In this document: positions 26,053 to 36,558 of the stretch, piece after piece
Layout: each line of letters starts with the position of its first letter
Numbering within the stretch: the stretch's first letter is position 1
NCBI GenBank assembly: GCA_965228215.1
Contig: OZ245800.1
Span: forward strand, 1,116,001 to 1,180,000
From: Maricaulis sp965228215
GTDB lineage: Bacteria; Pseudomonadota; Alphaproteobacteria; Caulobacterales; Maricaulaceae
Direction: 5' to 3'
DNA: 64,000 bases
Made by a program: the position numbers and the translations under genes
The notes under the pieces: model-generated
The model's input: the letters and a program-made list of their open reading frames with translations, nothing else
Told to the model about the DNA's origin: nothing
Database searches by the model: none

Positions 26053-26961
26053 ATGACCCAGGACATGACCGTCGGCGGTTCAGACGTAGAACTGGTCAAG
26101 GATTCCACCGACCGCGACTTCATGGCGGACGTGGTCGAGCCCTCACGTGAAGTCCCTGTCCTGGTTGATTTCTGGGCGCCGTGGTGCGGCCCGTGCAAAC
26201 AGCTCGGCCCGATGATCGAGGCTTGTGTCCTCCAGGCCGAAGGCAAGGTCCGCCTGGTCAAGATCAATATCGATGAGAATCCCGGCATCGCCCAGCAATT
26301 GCGGGTGCAGTCGATCCCGGCGGTCTTCGCGTTCAAGAACGGCCAGCCGGTCGATGGTTTCATGGGAGCGATCCCGGAAAGCCAAATGAAGGATTTCATC
26401 CGTCGTGTGACGGCGGACGGCCCCAGCGAGGCCGAGATCAAGCAGATGGTCGACCAGGCCCTTCAGATCCTGGAAACCGGCGATCTCAATACCGCCTCCC
26501 AGGCCCTGGTGGAAATCGCCCAGATGGATCCCGGCAATCCCGCCGCGATGGCTGGCCTTGCACGGGTCTGGCTGAAGAGCGGCGATGTCGAGAAAGCCCA
26601 GCAAATGCTCGACCAGATCCCGGAAGAGCGCGCCTCCGACCCAGCTGTCGAGGGTGTCCGCGCCGCGATCGAACTGGCCTCAGGCCAGCCGGCCGATGAT
26701 GACGAGACATCCGCCCTGCGCAAGAAAGTCACTGACGACCCGTCCGATCTCGAGGCGCGGTTCGCTCTCGCTGAAGCGCTGCTCGCAGCCGATGACCAGC
26801 AGGGCGCTGTCGATCAACTGATCGCCATCACCGCGCTCGACCGCGAATGGAATGACCAGGCAGCCCGCACGCTGATGCTGAAAGTCTTCGAGGCTGCCGG
26901 CCCGAACAGCGAAATCGCACGCGACGGCCGTCGCCGCCTGTCGTCCATCCTGTTTTCCTGA
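26053..26961 (+). CDS. cnoX: Thioredoxin-TPR chaperedoxin (YbbN/CnoX)
   Basis: 302 residues. A thioredoxin domain (about 15-120) contains FWAPWCGPCK with the redox pair Cys45/Cys48. A C-terminal TPR-like helical domain (about 130-300) follows. CnoX/YbbN protects proteins from oxidative aggregation and passes them to GroEL. E. coli CnoX has lost the redox pair, while the Caulobacter form keeps it; this one keeps it, so thioredoxin activity is expected. It starts a run with the Trm112 and DUF971 genes. Confidence 0.9.
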   Translation: MTQDMTVGGSDVELVKDSTDRDFMADVVEPSREVPVLVDFWAPWCGPCKQLGPMIEACVLQAEGKVRLVKINIDENPGIAQQLRVQSIPAVFAFKNGQPVDGFMGAIPESQMKDFIRRVTADGPSEAEIKQMVDQALQILETGDLNTASQALVEIAQMDPGNPAAMAGLARVWLKSGDVEKAQQMLDQIPEERASDPAVEGVRAAIELASGQPADDDETSALRKKVTDDPSDLEARFALAEALLAADDQQGAVDQLIAITALDREWNDQAARTLMLKVFEAAGPNSEIARDGRRRLSSILFS

Positions 26962-26978
26962 TCGAGGGGAGAAGCGCC

Positions 26979-27185
26979 ATGTCCGACGACACGACCGCAA
27001 GCGAGACCCGCAGCGTGGATCCGAAACTGCTCGAAGTCCTGGTCTGCCCTGTCACGCGCAGTCCGCTGACCTATGACAAGGACGCGCAGGAACTGATCTC
27101 CGAAGCCGCCGGACTGGCCTATCCGATCCGCGACGGCATCCCGGTCATGCTCGAGGACGAAGCCCGCCGGCTGGAGGACAGCTGA
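26979..27185 (+). CDS. Trm112/UPF0434 family small protein
   Basis: 68 residues with the family core LLEVLVCPVTRSPLTYD and AYPIRDGIPVML. Eukaryotic and archaeal Trm112 activates methyltransferases; the bacterial form is poorly studied. Only one Cys of the usual zinc pairs is visible, as in many bacterial members. GAGGGGAGAAG is a strong ribosome-binding site. Its stop overlaps the next start (TGATG). Confidence 0.9.
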   Translation: MSDDTTASETRSVDPKLLEVLVCPVTRSPLTYDKDAQELISEAAGLAYPIRDGIPVMLEDEARRLEDS

Positions 27186-27487
27186 TGTCGCGCGCCTGGC
27201 CGGAAGAATTGCGCTTCAACACGCAAGACAAGCGACTGCATGTGCGCTTCGATGACGGCGCCGCCTTCGAAATCCCGTTCGAGACCCTGCGGGTCGAAAG
27301 CCCCAGCGCGGAAGTCCAGGGCCACAGGCCGGACCAAAAAGTCACTGTGACCGGCAAGGAAAACGTGCTCGTCACGGCCGCGGAACCGGTAGGGCGTTAT
27401 GCCGTTCGCCTCGTCTTTGATGACGGCCATGACAGCGGGTTGTTCACCTGGGACTATCTCTACGCTCTCGGCCAGTCTGCCGCCTGA
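27185..27487 (+). CDS. DUF971 (GBBH-like N-terminal) protein
   Basis: 100 residues. Family marks are LRVESPSAEVQGH, VGRYAVRLVFDDGHDSGLFT and WDYLY. The domain is also found at the N-terminus of gamma-butyrobetaine hydroxylase and, in bacteria, alone or next to iron-sulfur assembly proteins such as Mrp. Stand-alone function is not settled. It overlaps the Trm112 gene by one base, so the two are co-translated. Confidence 0.88.
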   Translation: MSRAWPEELRFNTQDKRLHVRFDDGAAFEIPFETLRVESPSAEVQGHRPDQKVTVTGKENVLVTAAEPVGRYAVRLVFDDGHDSGLFTWDYLYALGQSAA

Positions 27488-27547
27488 CCCTGTCCTTTCC
27501 GCTGATCTCTGCCTAGTCTCGCTCCGGTTCAAACCCGGAGTCCGATC

Positions 27548-28096
27548 ATGCGCCATTTTGCTGGCACGCTTCTCTTTTCCGCCCTTGTCTGCACCACTCC
27601 CGCCCTGGCGGGGCCTGATGATTTCGCCCCCGGCCCGCTACTGACGGAGTACGGACCCGTCGCCGCGATTGACCAGGACATGGTGATCCCCGAGGGCACG
27701 CAATTCCGCGTCAGTTTCGACCTGGCCCGCGGCGCCGACGCCGGTGAGCTGAACCGGTCCATCGTCAGCGCCGCGCGCTTCCTGAACATGCATGTCGCGT
27801 CAGGCATTCCTTCCGAAGATATCGAACTGGCGCTGGTCATCCACGGCAGCGCCGTGCGCGATGTGAGCGGAGACCGGGTCTATCAGGGGCATCACGGCGA
27901 GGACGCGGTGAATGCCAATGCGGCGCTCATCGAGGCGCTCCAGGCGCACGGCGTCCGGATCTATGTGTGCGGCCAGAGCGCAGCCTATTACGATGTCGGC
28001 AATGCGGACCTTCTGCCCGGCGTTACAATGGCCCTGTCGGCCATGACGGCGCATGCCCTGCTGCAGCAGGACGGCTATACCGTCAATCCGTTCTGA
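27548..28096 (+). CDS. Exported DsrE-family protein
   Basis: 182 residues with a signal peptide (MRHFAGTLLFSALVCTTPAL ending in AGA-type cleavage near residue 22). The DsrE/F-like fold is seen in FDLARGADAGELNRSIVSAA, IELALVIHGSAV and GVRIYVCGQSAAYYDV. The Cys of VCGQS corresponds to the conserved DsrE cysteine. Periplasmic members are linked to sulfur handling, but the substrate is unknown. Confidence 0.85.
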   Translation: MRHFAGTLLFSALVCTTPALAGPDDFAPGPLLTEYGPVAAIDQDMVIPEGTQFRVSFDLARGADAGELNRSIVSAARFLNMHVASGIPSEDIELALVIHGSAVRDVSGDRVYQGHHGEDAVNANAALIEALQAHGVRIYVCGQSAAYYDVGNADLLPGVTMALSAMTAHALLQQDGYTVNPF

Positions 28097-28111
28097 TCTG
28101 GCCGCGGACCG

Positions 28112-29386
28112 TCAGGCCGCGTCGAGCCGCTGGCCGCGCAGGAGTTTCGGCGGCTCACCCGTATCGCCTCCGGCCTGGCGCATGAAGAAACGCCGTGCGG
28201 GCGGGATCTTGTTGACGATCGACAGGCCCAGCCCGCGGATCTGGCGGATCGGCTCGATGTCGTTCGAGAACAGGCGATTGAACATGTCCGTGCCGGCAGC
28301 AAGCGTGGCGCTGTCGAATTTGCGCCAGCTCTCATAGCGCCGCAGCGTCGTGAGACTGCCGATGTCGAGGCCGACACGCTTGGCTTCGCCGCAAACCTCG
28401 GCAAGCGCGGCGGCATCTCGGATGCCGAGATTGAAGCCCTGGCCGGCCAGCGGATGGATGCCGCGGGCGGCGTCGCCGACATAGGCGATGCGTTCCTCGC
28501 AGAATTGTTCCGAGAAACGCAGCCCCAGCGGATAGGCCCAGCGAGGTCCGGTCGGTTTCACCGCGCCCAGGAAATCACCGAACCGGTTCTCCAGTTCCTC
28601 CTGGAAAACATCGTCCGGCGCCCGTTTCAGCGCGTCGGCGACATCGTCCGGCTCGGTCCAGACGAGCGAAGAGCGATTGTCAGGAAGTGGCAGGATGGCA
28701 AACGGGCCCGAGGGCAGGAAGTATTCATAGGCCACGCCGTTGTGCGGCTCTTCGTGCTGAACCGTGGCGACAACGCCTTTCTGGCCGTAATTCCAGACGA
28801 CCGAACGCACGCCCTGGCGCTGCTTGATGCGCGAGAACTTGCCATCGCAGGCCACCAGGAGCTTGCCATGCAGGGTGCGGCCATCCTCGAGCTCGACGGT
28901 CACACCCTTCCGGTCCGTCGCATGCGAGACGACTTTCGCGGGCGCCACAGAGAGAATGTTCGGCCGCTGACGCAGCGTCTCGATCAGGGCGAAGCGCGAA
29001 TGCCGGTTCTCGGCCATCCAGCCCAGCGGTTCGCCATCGGGGCCTTCGCTGATCTCGGTGCGGTCGAAATGCAGGACATGCGGTCCCGGCCCGCCCGGCT
29101 TGACGCCGCCATAGGGCCGTCCGTCACACACCATGATGTGTTCGATACGCTCGGCGTGCGGACGCAGGGTTTCGGCCACGCCCAGGGCTTCGAACAACCG
29201 CCAGGACGTGAAGGCCAGAGCCGAGGCCCGGCCGTCGAATTCCGGTGCCAGCTGGGTTTCCATCGGCAGGGCGTCGACGATCGCGACGGACAGGCCGGCC
29301 TGTTCCATCGAAAGGGCCAGTGTGAGGCCGGCGAGCCCGCCACCGGCAATCACAACATCGCCGTCGAAAATCTGTGTCTCGGTCAT
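28112..29386 (-). CDS. UbiH/UbiF/COQ6-family FAD monooxygenase
   Basis: 424 residues, a ring hydroxylase of ubiquinone synthesis. The FAD-binding Rossmann motif is VVIAGGGLAGLTLALSMEQA. The DG motif region (LLVACDGKFSRIKQ) and the second FAD motif GDAARGIHPLAGQGFNLGIR follow. The C-terminus (LFSNDIEPIRQIRGLGLSIV) is typical. Which ring position it hydroxylates cannot be read from sequence. It is divergent from ftsK across 107 bases. Confidence 0.92.
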   Translation of the reverse strand: MTETQIFDGDVVIAGGGLAGLTLALSMEQAGLSVAIVDALPMETQLAPEFDGRASALAFTSWRLFEALGVAETLRPHAERIEHIMVCDGRPYGGVKPGGPGPHVLHFDRTEISEGPDGEPLGWMAENRHSRFALIETLRQRPNILSVAPAKVVSHATDRKGVTVELEDGRTLHGKLLVACDGKFSRIKQRQGVRSVVWNYGQKGVVATVQHEEPHNGVAYEYFLPSGPFAILPLPDNRSSLVWTEPDDVADALKRAPDDVFQEELENRFGDFLGAVKPTGPRWAYPLGLRFSEQFCEERIAYVGDAARGIHPLAGQGFNLGIRDAAALAEVCGEAKRVGLDIGSLTTLRRYESWRKFDSATLAAGTDMFNRLFSNDIEPIRQIRGLGLSIVNKIPPARRFFMRQAGGDTGEPPKLLRGQRLDAA

Positions 29387-29444
29387 GCCGGGAGAATAGG
29401 CGTTCTGCCCCGGGATGGAAGCGGTCAGAGCGCCGCAGGCGCTG

Positions 29445-29460
29445 TTAATCTCTGTTTACC
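29445..29460 (+). promoter_or_regulatory. CtrA-like box upstream of ftsK
   Basis: TTAA-N7-TTACC, one mismatch from the Caulobacter CtrA consensus TTAA-N7-TTAAC. It lies 34-49 bases before the ftsK ATG in the shared ubiH/ftsK promoter region. Confidence 0.5.
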
Positions 29461-29493
29461 ACTTTAGAACCCTTGGCCGCCTAAATAGCCTGT

Positions 29494-31932
<2,439 letters not shown>

Positions 31933-31960
31933 GCGTCACGTCTTCTTGATGACACCGCCA

Positions 31961-31975
31961 GTAAACATCGTTTAC
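31961..31975. promoter_or_regulatory. Palindrome before the old yellow enzyme gene
   Basis: GTAAAC-ATC-GTTTAC, perfect 6-bp arms, ending 10 bases before the ATG at 31986. It overlaps where the ribosome-binding site would be, so it could be a repressor site or a short RNA hairpin. Confidence 0.4.
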
Positions 31976-31985
31976 CGTCCCGCCC

Positions 31986-33305
31986 ATGACCGATCTCACT
32001 GCCCCGCCCACAATCGCTGATCCGCTGGAATTGCCCTGCGGGGCCATCCTGCCCAATCGTCTTGCCAAGGCGGCCATGACCGAGGGTGTAGCCGACGCCT
32101 ACAACGGCGCGACGGACCGGCATGCCCGGCTCTACGGGGCCTGGGCCGATGGCGGGATCGGGCTGTCGATCACCGGTAATGTCATGGTCGACCGGCGCTA
32201 TCTGGAACGGCCCGGCAATCTGGCGATCGATGGCGAACAGAGCCCGCAACAGCTTGCGGCGCTGGAAGCCTATGCCTCTGCTGGAACGCGGGCCGGCGGG
32301 CAGATCTGGATGCAGCTCTCCCATGCAGGCCGGCAATCGCCCAAGGCGGTCGCGACCGAGCCTGTCGCCCCCAGCGCCGTGGGTGAAGTGGCCCTGCCGG
32401 GCGGCTTGTTTGCCAAGCCGCGCGCGCTGACCACCGACGAGATCCGGGATGTCATCGCGCGGTTCGCACACGCGGCTGGCATCGCCCGGCAGACCGGGTT
32501 CAGCGGTGTGCAGATCCACGCGGCTCATGGCTATCTCCTGTCGGAATTCCTCAATCCGCTGATCAATCAACGCGAGGATGAATGGGGTGGCAGCCTGGAG
32601 GGCCGGGCCAAACTCCTGCTCGAGATCGTGGCGGCGGTACGTGAGCGCATCGGCGCGCAATTCCCGATCGGGGTGAAGCTCAATTCCTCGGATTTCCAGA
32701 AGGGCGGGTTCTCGCTGGAGGATTGCATCGCCGTGGTCGGCCTGCTGGAGACCGCAGGTGTCGATCTCATCGAGATCTCCGGCGGCAATTACGAACAGCC
32801 CCGCATGATGGGGATCGAGGGCCTGGAACCGGTCTATCTCGATGATGCGATGGTCAAGGAAAGCACGCGCCAGCGCGAAGCCTATTTCCTCAATTACGCC
32901 GCCGCGATCCGCCGGGTCTGCAAGGTCCCGCTGATGGTCACGGGCGGTTTCCGCACACGCCGGGCGATGGATGCAGCGCTCGCAGAGGACGGGGTCAGCG
33001 TGATCGGTATCGCCCGCCCGCTTTGTGTCGAGACGGACCTGCCGAGACGGATGATCGCCGGCGAGGTGGACCATATGACGTCCTGGGAAACGACGCTGAA
33101 AATAGGCCCGGGCCTATTCGGTCCGCAGTCCGGCAACAAGACGCTGCGCGCGCTGAACGGATTCGCGAACATGGCGTTCTTCTATCGCAACATCATCCGC
33201 ATCGCCGACGGCAAGCCCACGAAGACGCGCATGAATCTGCTGGCCGCCTTCATCAAGCACCAGATGACCGACGCCGAGGATGCGAAAGCGCTGAAGGGGC
33301 GATGA
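31986..33305 (+). CDS. Old yellow enzyme family NADH:flavin oxidoreductase
   Basis: 439 residues, a single FMN barrel without the iron-sulfur domain of dienoyl-CoA reductases. Motifs: NRLAKAAMTEG at the N-terminus, GQIWMQLSHAGRQ, the substrate-binding HAAH (178-181) in HAAHGYLLSEFLNP, NQREDEWGGSLEGR, and MVTGGFRTR with GIARPLCVE. The likely activity is reduction of alpha,beta-unsaturated carbonyls or related electrophiles. The C-terminal extension (about 360-439) is typical of the longer subgroup. Confidence 0.9.
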   Translation: MTDLTAPPTIADPLELPCGAILPNRLAKAAMTEGVADAYNGATDRHARLYGAWADGGIGLSITGNVMVDRRYLERPGNLAIDGEQSPQQLAALEAYASAGTRAGGQIWMQLSHAGRQSPKAVATEPVAPSAVGEVALPGGLFAKPRALTTDEIRDVIARFAHAAGIARQTGFSGVQIHAAHGYLLSEFLNPLINQREDEWGGSLEGRAKLLLEIVAAVRERIGAQFPIGVKLNSSDFQKGGFSLEDCIAVVGLLETAGVDLIEISGGNYEQPRMMGIEGLEPVYLDDAMVKESTRQREAYFLNYAAAIRRVCKVPLMVTGGFRTRRAMDAALAEDGVSVIGIARPLCVETDLPRRMIAGEVDHMTSWETTLKIGPGLFGPQSGNKTLRALNGFANMAFFYRNIIRIADGKPTKTRMNLLAAFIKHQMTDAEDAKALKGR

Positions 33306-33347
33306 TGTCACAACACTGCAGATGACACCTGTCTGAACATTTCCGTC

Positions 33348-34163
33348 TTGCTCGCGCCGCAATCCCGGGTCAGCTTTGCCGCCATGTTGATCTCGCTTTT
33401 TATCTCCACGCTGTTCGTGCAGCCCGCAGACGCCCTGAACCCGGTCGAGGCCAAGCCTGTGCAGGTGAAATCTGCCATGGTCGAGACTGTTCTTGTCGAG
33501 ACCGTCCAGGACGAGACCGCGGAACGGGTCTCGGATGTTCAGGATGCGGCGGAGGACGAAGTCGTCGAGACGGAGGCACCGGATCCCGCATTGGCCGAGC
33601 CGGAGCCGATTGACCGCGACGCGATCATCGCGGGCATCAATGAGTATCTCAACGGGATCGAGACTCTTCGCGCGCGCTTCGTCCAAGTGGCGCCGAGCGG
33701 CCAGTTCGTGGAAGGCCTGATGTCGATGTCGCGGCCGGGTCGCCTGCGCTTCGACTATGACGATCCCAGCCCGATCCGGGTGATCGCGGACGGCACGACC
33801 GTCGCGATCGAGGATACCGCACTGGAAACCGTGGACCGCGCACCGCTTCGCTCCACCCCGCTCTGGTGGTTGTTGAAGGACGATATCGACATCGGTGAGG
33901 ACACTTTGATCACCGATATCAGCCGCGAATTCGGTTTTTTGTATATCACCGCCCAGGACCCGTCCGGCGAGATGGAAGGACAGATCCAGTTCGTCTTCGC
34001 GGAACCCAGTTTCGAATTGCGTGAGTGGTATGTTACTGATGCATTAGGTGAAATTACGCGCGTCAGCCTCGTGGACATGGAATCGGGCATGCGGCTGAGC
34101 CCCAGATTGTTCGTCATTCCGGAGAATGATGACGGCCGTGATTCGCGTCGTGGGCGTAGATAA
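33348..34163 (+). CDS. lolA: LolA-like outer-membrane lipoprotein carrier with acidic linker
   Basis: 271 residues. A signal peptide (FAAMLISLFISTLFVQPADA) is followed by an unusual acidic, Val/Glu-rich linker (about 35-85: VETVLVETVQDETAERV). The LolA fold comes next, with LNGIETLRARFVQVAPSGQF, RPGRLRFDYDDP and TPLWWLLKDDI. LolA carries lipoproteins across the periplasm. The position downstream of ftsK and before xth fits the usual alphaproteobacterial order. The start is uncertain: TTG 33348 gives a basic N-region, while ATG 33384 gives a shorter signal. Confidence 0.85.
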   Translation: MLAPQSRVSFAAMLISLFISTLFVQPADALNPVEAKPVQVKSAMVETVLVETVQDETAERVSDVQDAAEDEVVETEAPDPALAEPEPIDRDAIIAGINEYLNGIETLRARFVQVAPSGQFVEGLMSMSRPGRLRFDYDDPSPIRVIADGTTVAIEDTALETVDRAPLRSTPLWWLLKDDIDIGEDTLITDISREFGFLYITAQDPSGEMEGQIQFVFAEPSFELREWYVTDALGEITRVSLVDMESGMRLSPRLFVIPENDDGRDSRRGRR

Positions 34164-34230
34164 GGGCGAGACATTTTCGCCACAGGCAATTTCTTTCTCA
34201 TTTTTTATTTGCAGATTCCAGATCGCTGTG

Positions 34231-34245
34231 GCGTTATTGTAACGC
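34231..34245. promoter_or_regulatory. Palindrome in the lolA-34462 gap
   Basis: GCGTTA-TTG-TAACGC, perfect 6-bp arms with a 3-base centre, downstream of an AT-rich stretch (34197-34213). It could be an operator for a transcript ending at the terminator at 34398. The gap 34164-34461 holds no convincing reading frame. Confidence 0.35.
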
Positions 34246-34361
34246 TGACTGAGTGACGTTTGGATCGGCGTCGTCCCCCCGCTTGCGGATCCGAACCTCG
34301 GTCGCGCCGGTTTGATCCCCTCCCGGCGCTGCGCTGGAAAAAAATTTAAGCGCATGGCTTG

Positions 34362-34398
34362 GCGCCCGATCTCCTCCCCCTCGAGATCGGGCGCTTTT
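34362..34398 (+). terminator. Strong intrinsic terminator downstream of lolA
   Basis: GCGCCCGATCTC, a 9-base loop, GAGATCGGGCGC, then TTTT. A perfect 12-bp stem with a T-run. It lies about 200 bases after the lolA stop, unusually far, and may instead end a separate small transcript. Confidence 0.85.
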
Positions 34399-34461
34399 GC
34401 GTCTGGGGCAAAGCGCACTTCTCCCCTGTGCAGAACGGATGCAGGTCGCTAAATACGGCGC

Positions 34462-35070
34462 ATGCAATTCGATCAGGAACCCGATCGCGGGGATGTGGCC
34501 CGCCTGCTGGACGAGATCCCGCTGCTCTACAAGGTGAGAGCCTTCGCGGAATCGCTGGATGCCAATGCCTGGTTTGCCCGGCTGGGCGAGCCGCTGGACG
34601 AGCGCGAGCAATTCCTGGCACGCACCTATCTCGACGGGCTGGGTTTTCCCGAGGCCGAGCCGGCCCTGGTACTGAACTGGGATGACGCCGCAGCAGCTGC
34701 AGAAACACTCGATTCCGATCCGCTGGGCTGGGAAGCCGAGGAAATGTTGCGCACCGGTCTTGTCAGCCGCGCCCTGGAGCGCCTCGACGAACAGGCGGTC
34801 TCGGCGGCCCTGACCCTGGTTGCGCAGAAAACCGGCGACGCGGCCCGCGATGCGGTCGAGGACGCGGCGGCACTGGCCGACATCACGGACATGGATATCG
34901 TGCATGCTGCTGCGGGGGCGCTGGCCCAGGCGGCCAATGGCGCGGCCCTGGTGGTCATGGCCGAGGCCGAGGATGACGAGCCGCCGCACCCCTTCCTCGC
35001 TCGCTGGCGCCTGTTTGCGCGCGGCCGCTGGCCCGTGAGCCTGGCCGGCTCTACCTATAATATCCTCTAG
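34462..35070 (+). CDS. Uncharacterised acidic, alanine-rich protein
   Basis: 202 residues, mostly helical, acidic and Ala-rich (AALADITDMDIVHAAAGALA), with no signal peptide. The C-terminus (FLARWRLFARGRWPVSLAGS) is basic and aromatic. I do not recognise a domain. It is followed 10 bases later by the TrpF-like gene and is probably co-transcribed with it and xth. Confidence 0.65.
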   Translation: MQFDQEPDRGDVARLLDEIPLLYKVRAFAESLDANAWFARLGEPLDEREQFLARTYLDGLGFPEAEPALVLNWDDAAAAAETLDSDPLGWEAEEMLRTGLVSRALERLDEQAVSAALTLVAQKTGDAARDAVEDAAALADITDMDIVHAAAGALAQAANGAALVVMAEAEDDEPPHPFLARWRLFARGRWPVSLAGSTYNIL

Positions 35071-35080
35071 GCCGTCGGTC

Positions 35081-35746
35081 ATGCGCACACGCGTCAAGAT
35101 CTGCTGCATCGCCGATCCGGCGGAAGCCCGGCTGGCGATCGAACATGGTGCCGACGCTATCGGGCTGGTAGGGCCAATGCCGTCCGGACCCGGCGTGATA
35201 ACACTGCCGCAGGCCGCCGCGATCACCGAGACGACCCCGCCGCCGGTCTCGCGCTTTCTTCTGTCCAGTTCCGACACGGCCGAAGCCCTGACCGACGACG
35301 TCCGGCGCACGGGCGTGGATACGCTGCAGGTCGTGCGGCATGTCGATCCCGCAGTCCTAGAGGCTTGCCGCCGCGCCCTTCCGGGCGTGCGCCTCGTCCA
35401 GGTCATCCATGTGGAGGATGATGCCTGTCTCGACCTGCTGGCCGGCTATGAGGCGCATTGCGATGCCTTCCTGCTCGACAGCGGCAAGCCGGGCGCATCA
35501 ACCGAGGAATTGGGCGGGACAGGCCGTGTGCATGACTGGGAGATCAGCGCTCGCATCGTCGCCGGGACCGACAGGCCGGTTTTCCTGGCCGGCGGTTTGA
35601 AGGCCGGCAATGTCGGCGAGGCCTTGCGGCAGGTCCAGCCCTACGGCATTGATCTGTGCTCCTCGGTCCGCACCCGCGACCGACTCGATCCCGCCAAGCT
35701 TGCCGCCTTCATGGACGCCGTCCGGGCCGCAGAAAGGACATTCTGA
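35081..35746 (+). CDS. Divergent phosphoribosylanthranilate isomerase-like barrel (TrpF-like)
   Basis: A 221-residue TIM barrel. The usual N-terminal KICGIT motif is VKICCIA; the catalytic Cys (Cys8) is kept. Other TrpF landmarks persist: LLDSGKPG with the acidic residue, TGRVHDW, FLAGGLKAGNV and GIDLCSSVRT. The MPSGPGVI loop is unlike canonical TrpF. It is not beside trpB/trpA, and its partners here are xth and an unknown protein. It may be the tryptophan enzyme or a paralogue with another substrate. Confidence 0.72.
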   Translation: MRTRVKICCIADPAEARLAIEHGADAIGLVGPMPSGPGVITLPQAAAITETTPPPVSRFLLSSSDTAEALTDDVRRTGVDTLQVVRHVDPAVLEACRRALPGVRLVQVIHVEDDACLDLLAGYEAHCDAFLLDSGKPGASTEELGGTGRVHDWEISARIVAGTDRPVFLAGGLKAGNVGEALRQVQPYGIDLCSSVRTRDRLDPAKLAAFMDAVRAAERTF

Positions 35747-36558
35747 TGACCGCTTTCACCCTCGCCAGCTGGAATATCAATTCAGTGCGGCTGCGCGCGC
35801 CGATGGTGGCGGAATGGGTGGCCCAGGCGAAGCCGGACGTGCTCTGCCTGCAGGAGATCAAGTGCCAGAACGAGGAATTCCCGGAAAAGGCCTTCCGCGA
35901 GATGGGATTCGAGCATTTCCACGTGCGCGGCCAGAAAGGCATGCATGGCGTGGCCATCGCGTCGAAACTGCCGCTGGACGATCTCGGCGACGAGGATCTC
36001 TGCCCCAAGGCGGAGGCCCGCCACCAGCGGGTCGGCGTGGCTGGAGTCGAACTGCACAATTTCTACATCCCCGCCGGCGGCGATGAGCCGGATCCGGAAA
36101 CCAATCCGCGCTTCGCACACAAACTGGCCTTCCTCGACCGTATCGAGACCTATTTCGGCAAGCGCGCGAAAGAAAACGCCCCCCTCGTCCTGGTGGGCGA
36201 TTTCAACATCGCGCCGTATGAGCACGATGTCTGGTCGCACAAGCAATTGCTGAAGGTGATCAGCCACACCCCGGTCGAGACCGAGGCGCTCGAGCGGATC
36301 CGGCAGACTTGCGATTTCAGCGATGTCGCCCGCGATCTCGTACCAATGGACGAGAAACTCTACAGCTGGTGGAGCTATCGGGCACGGGACTGGCGCAAGG
36401 CCAATCGCGGCCGCCGCCTTGATCATATCTGGGCCGCACCAGCCGCGAAGGACCGCGCCCTGTCAGGCGGCCGCGAAGCCTTCACCATCTGGGAAGATGT
36501 GCGCGGCTGGGAAAAACCCTCGGATCACGCGCCGGTCGTCCTGAAATTCAGCGCCTAG
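35746..36558 (+). CDS. xth: Exodeoxyribonuclease III
   Basis: A 270-residue AP endonuclease/3'-exonuclease of base-excision repair. Motifs: LASWNINSVRLR, the metal Glu in CLQEIKCQ, GDFNIAP, RLDHIW and the catalytic SDHAPVV. Its ATG overlaps the stop of the TrpF-like gene (TGATG). It is convergent with the DUF922 gene, overlapping it by four bases. Confidence 0.97.
   Translation: MTAFTLASWNINSVRLRAPMVAEWVAQAKPDVLCLQEIKCQNEEFPEKAFREMGFEHFHVRGQKGMHGVAIASKLPLDDLGDEDLCPKAEARHQRVGVAGVELHNFYIPAGGDEPDPETNPRFAHKLAFLDRIETYFGKRAKENAPLVLVGDFNIAPYEHDVWSHKQLLKVISHTPVETEALERIRQTCDFSDVARDLVPMDEKLYSWWSYRARDWRKANRGRRLDHIWAAPAAKDRALSGGREAFTIWEDVRGWEKPSDHAPVVLKFSA

Noticed and set aside
28454..29467. A 337-residue open frame opposite the ubiquinone hydroxylase
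   Set aside because: Antisense shadow; it would also read across the divergent promoter and the CtrA-like box.
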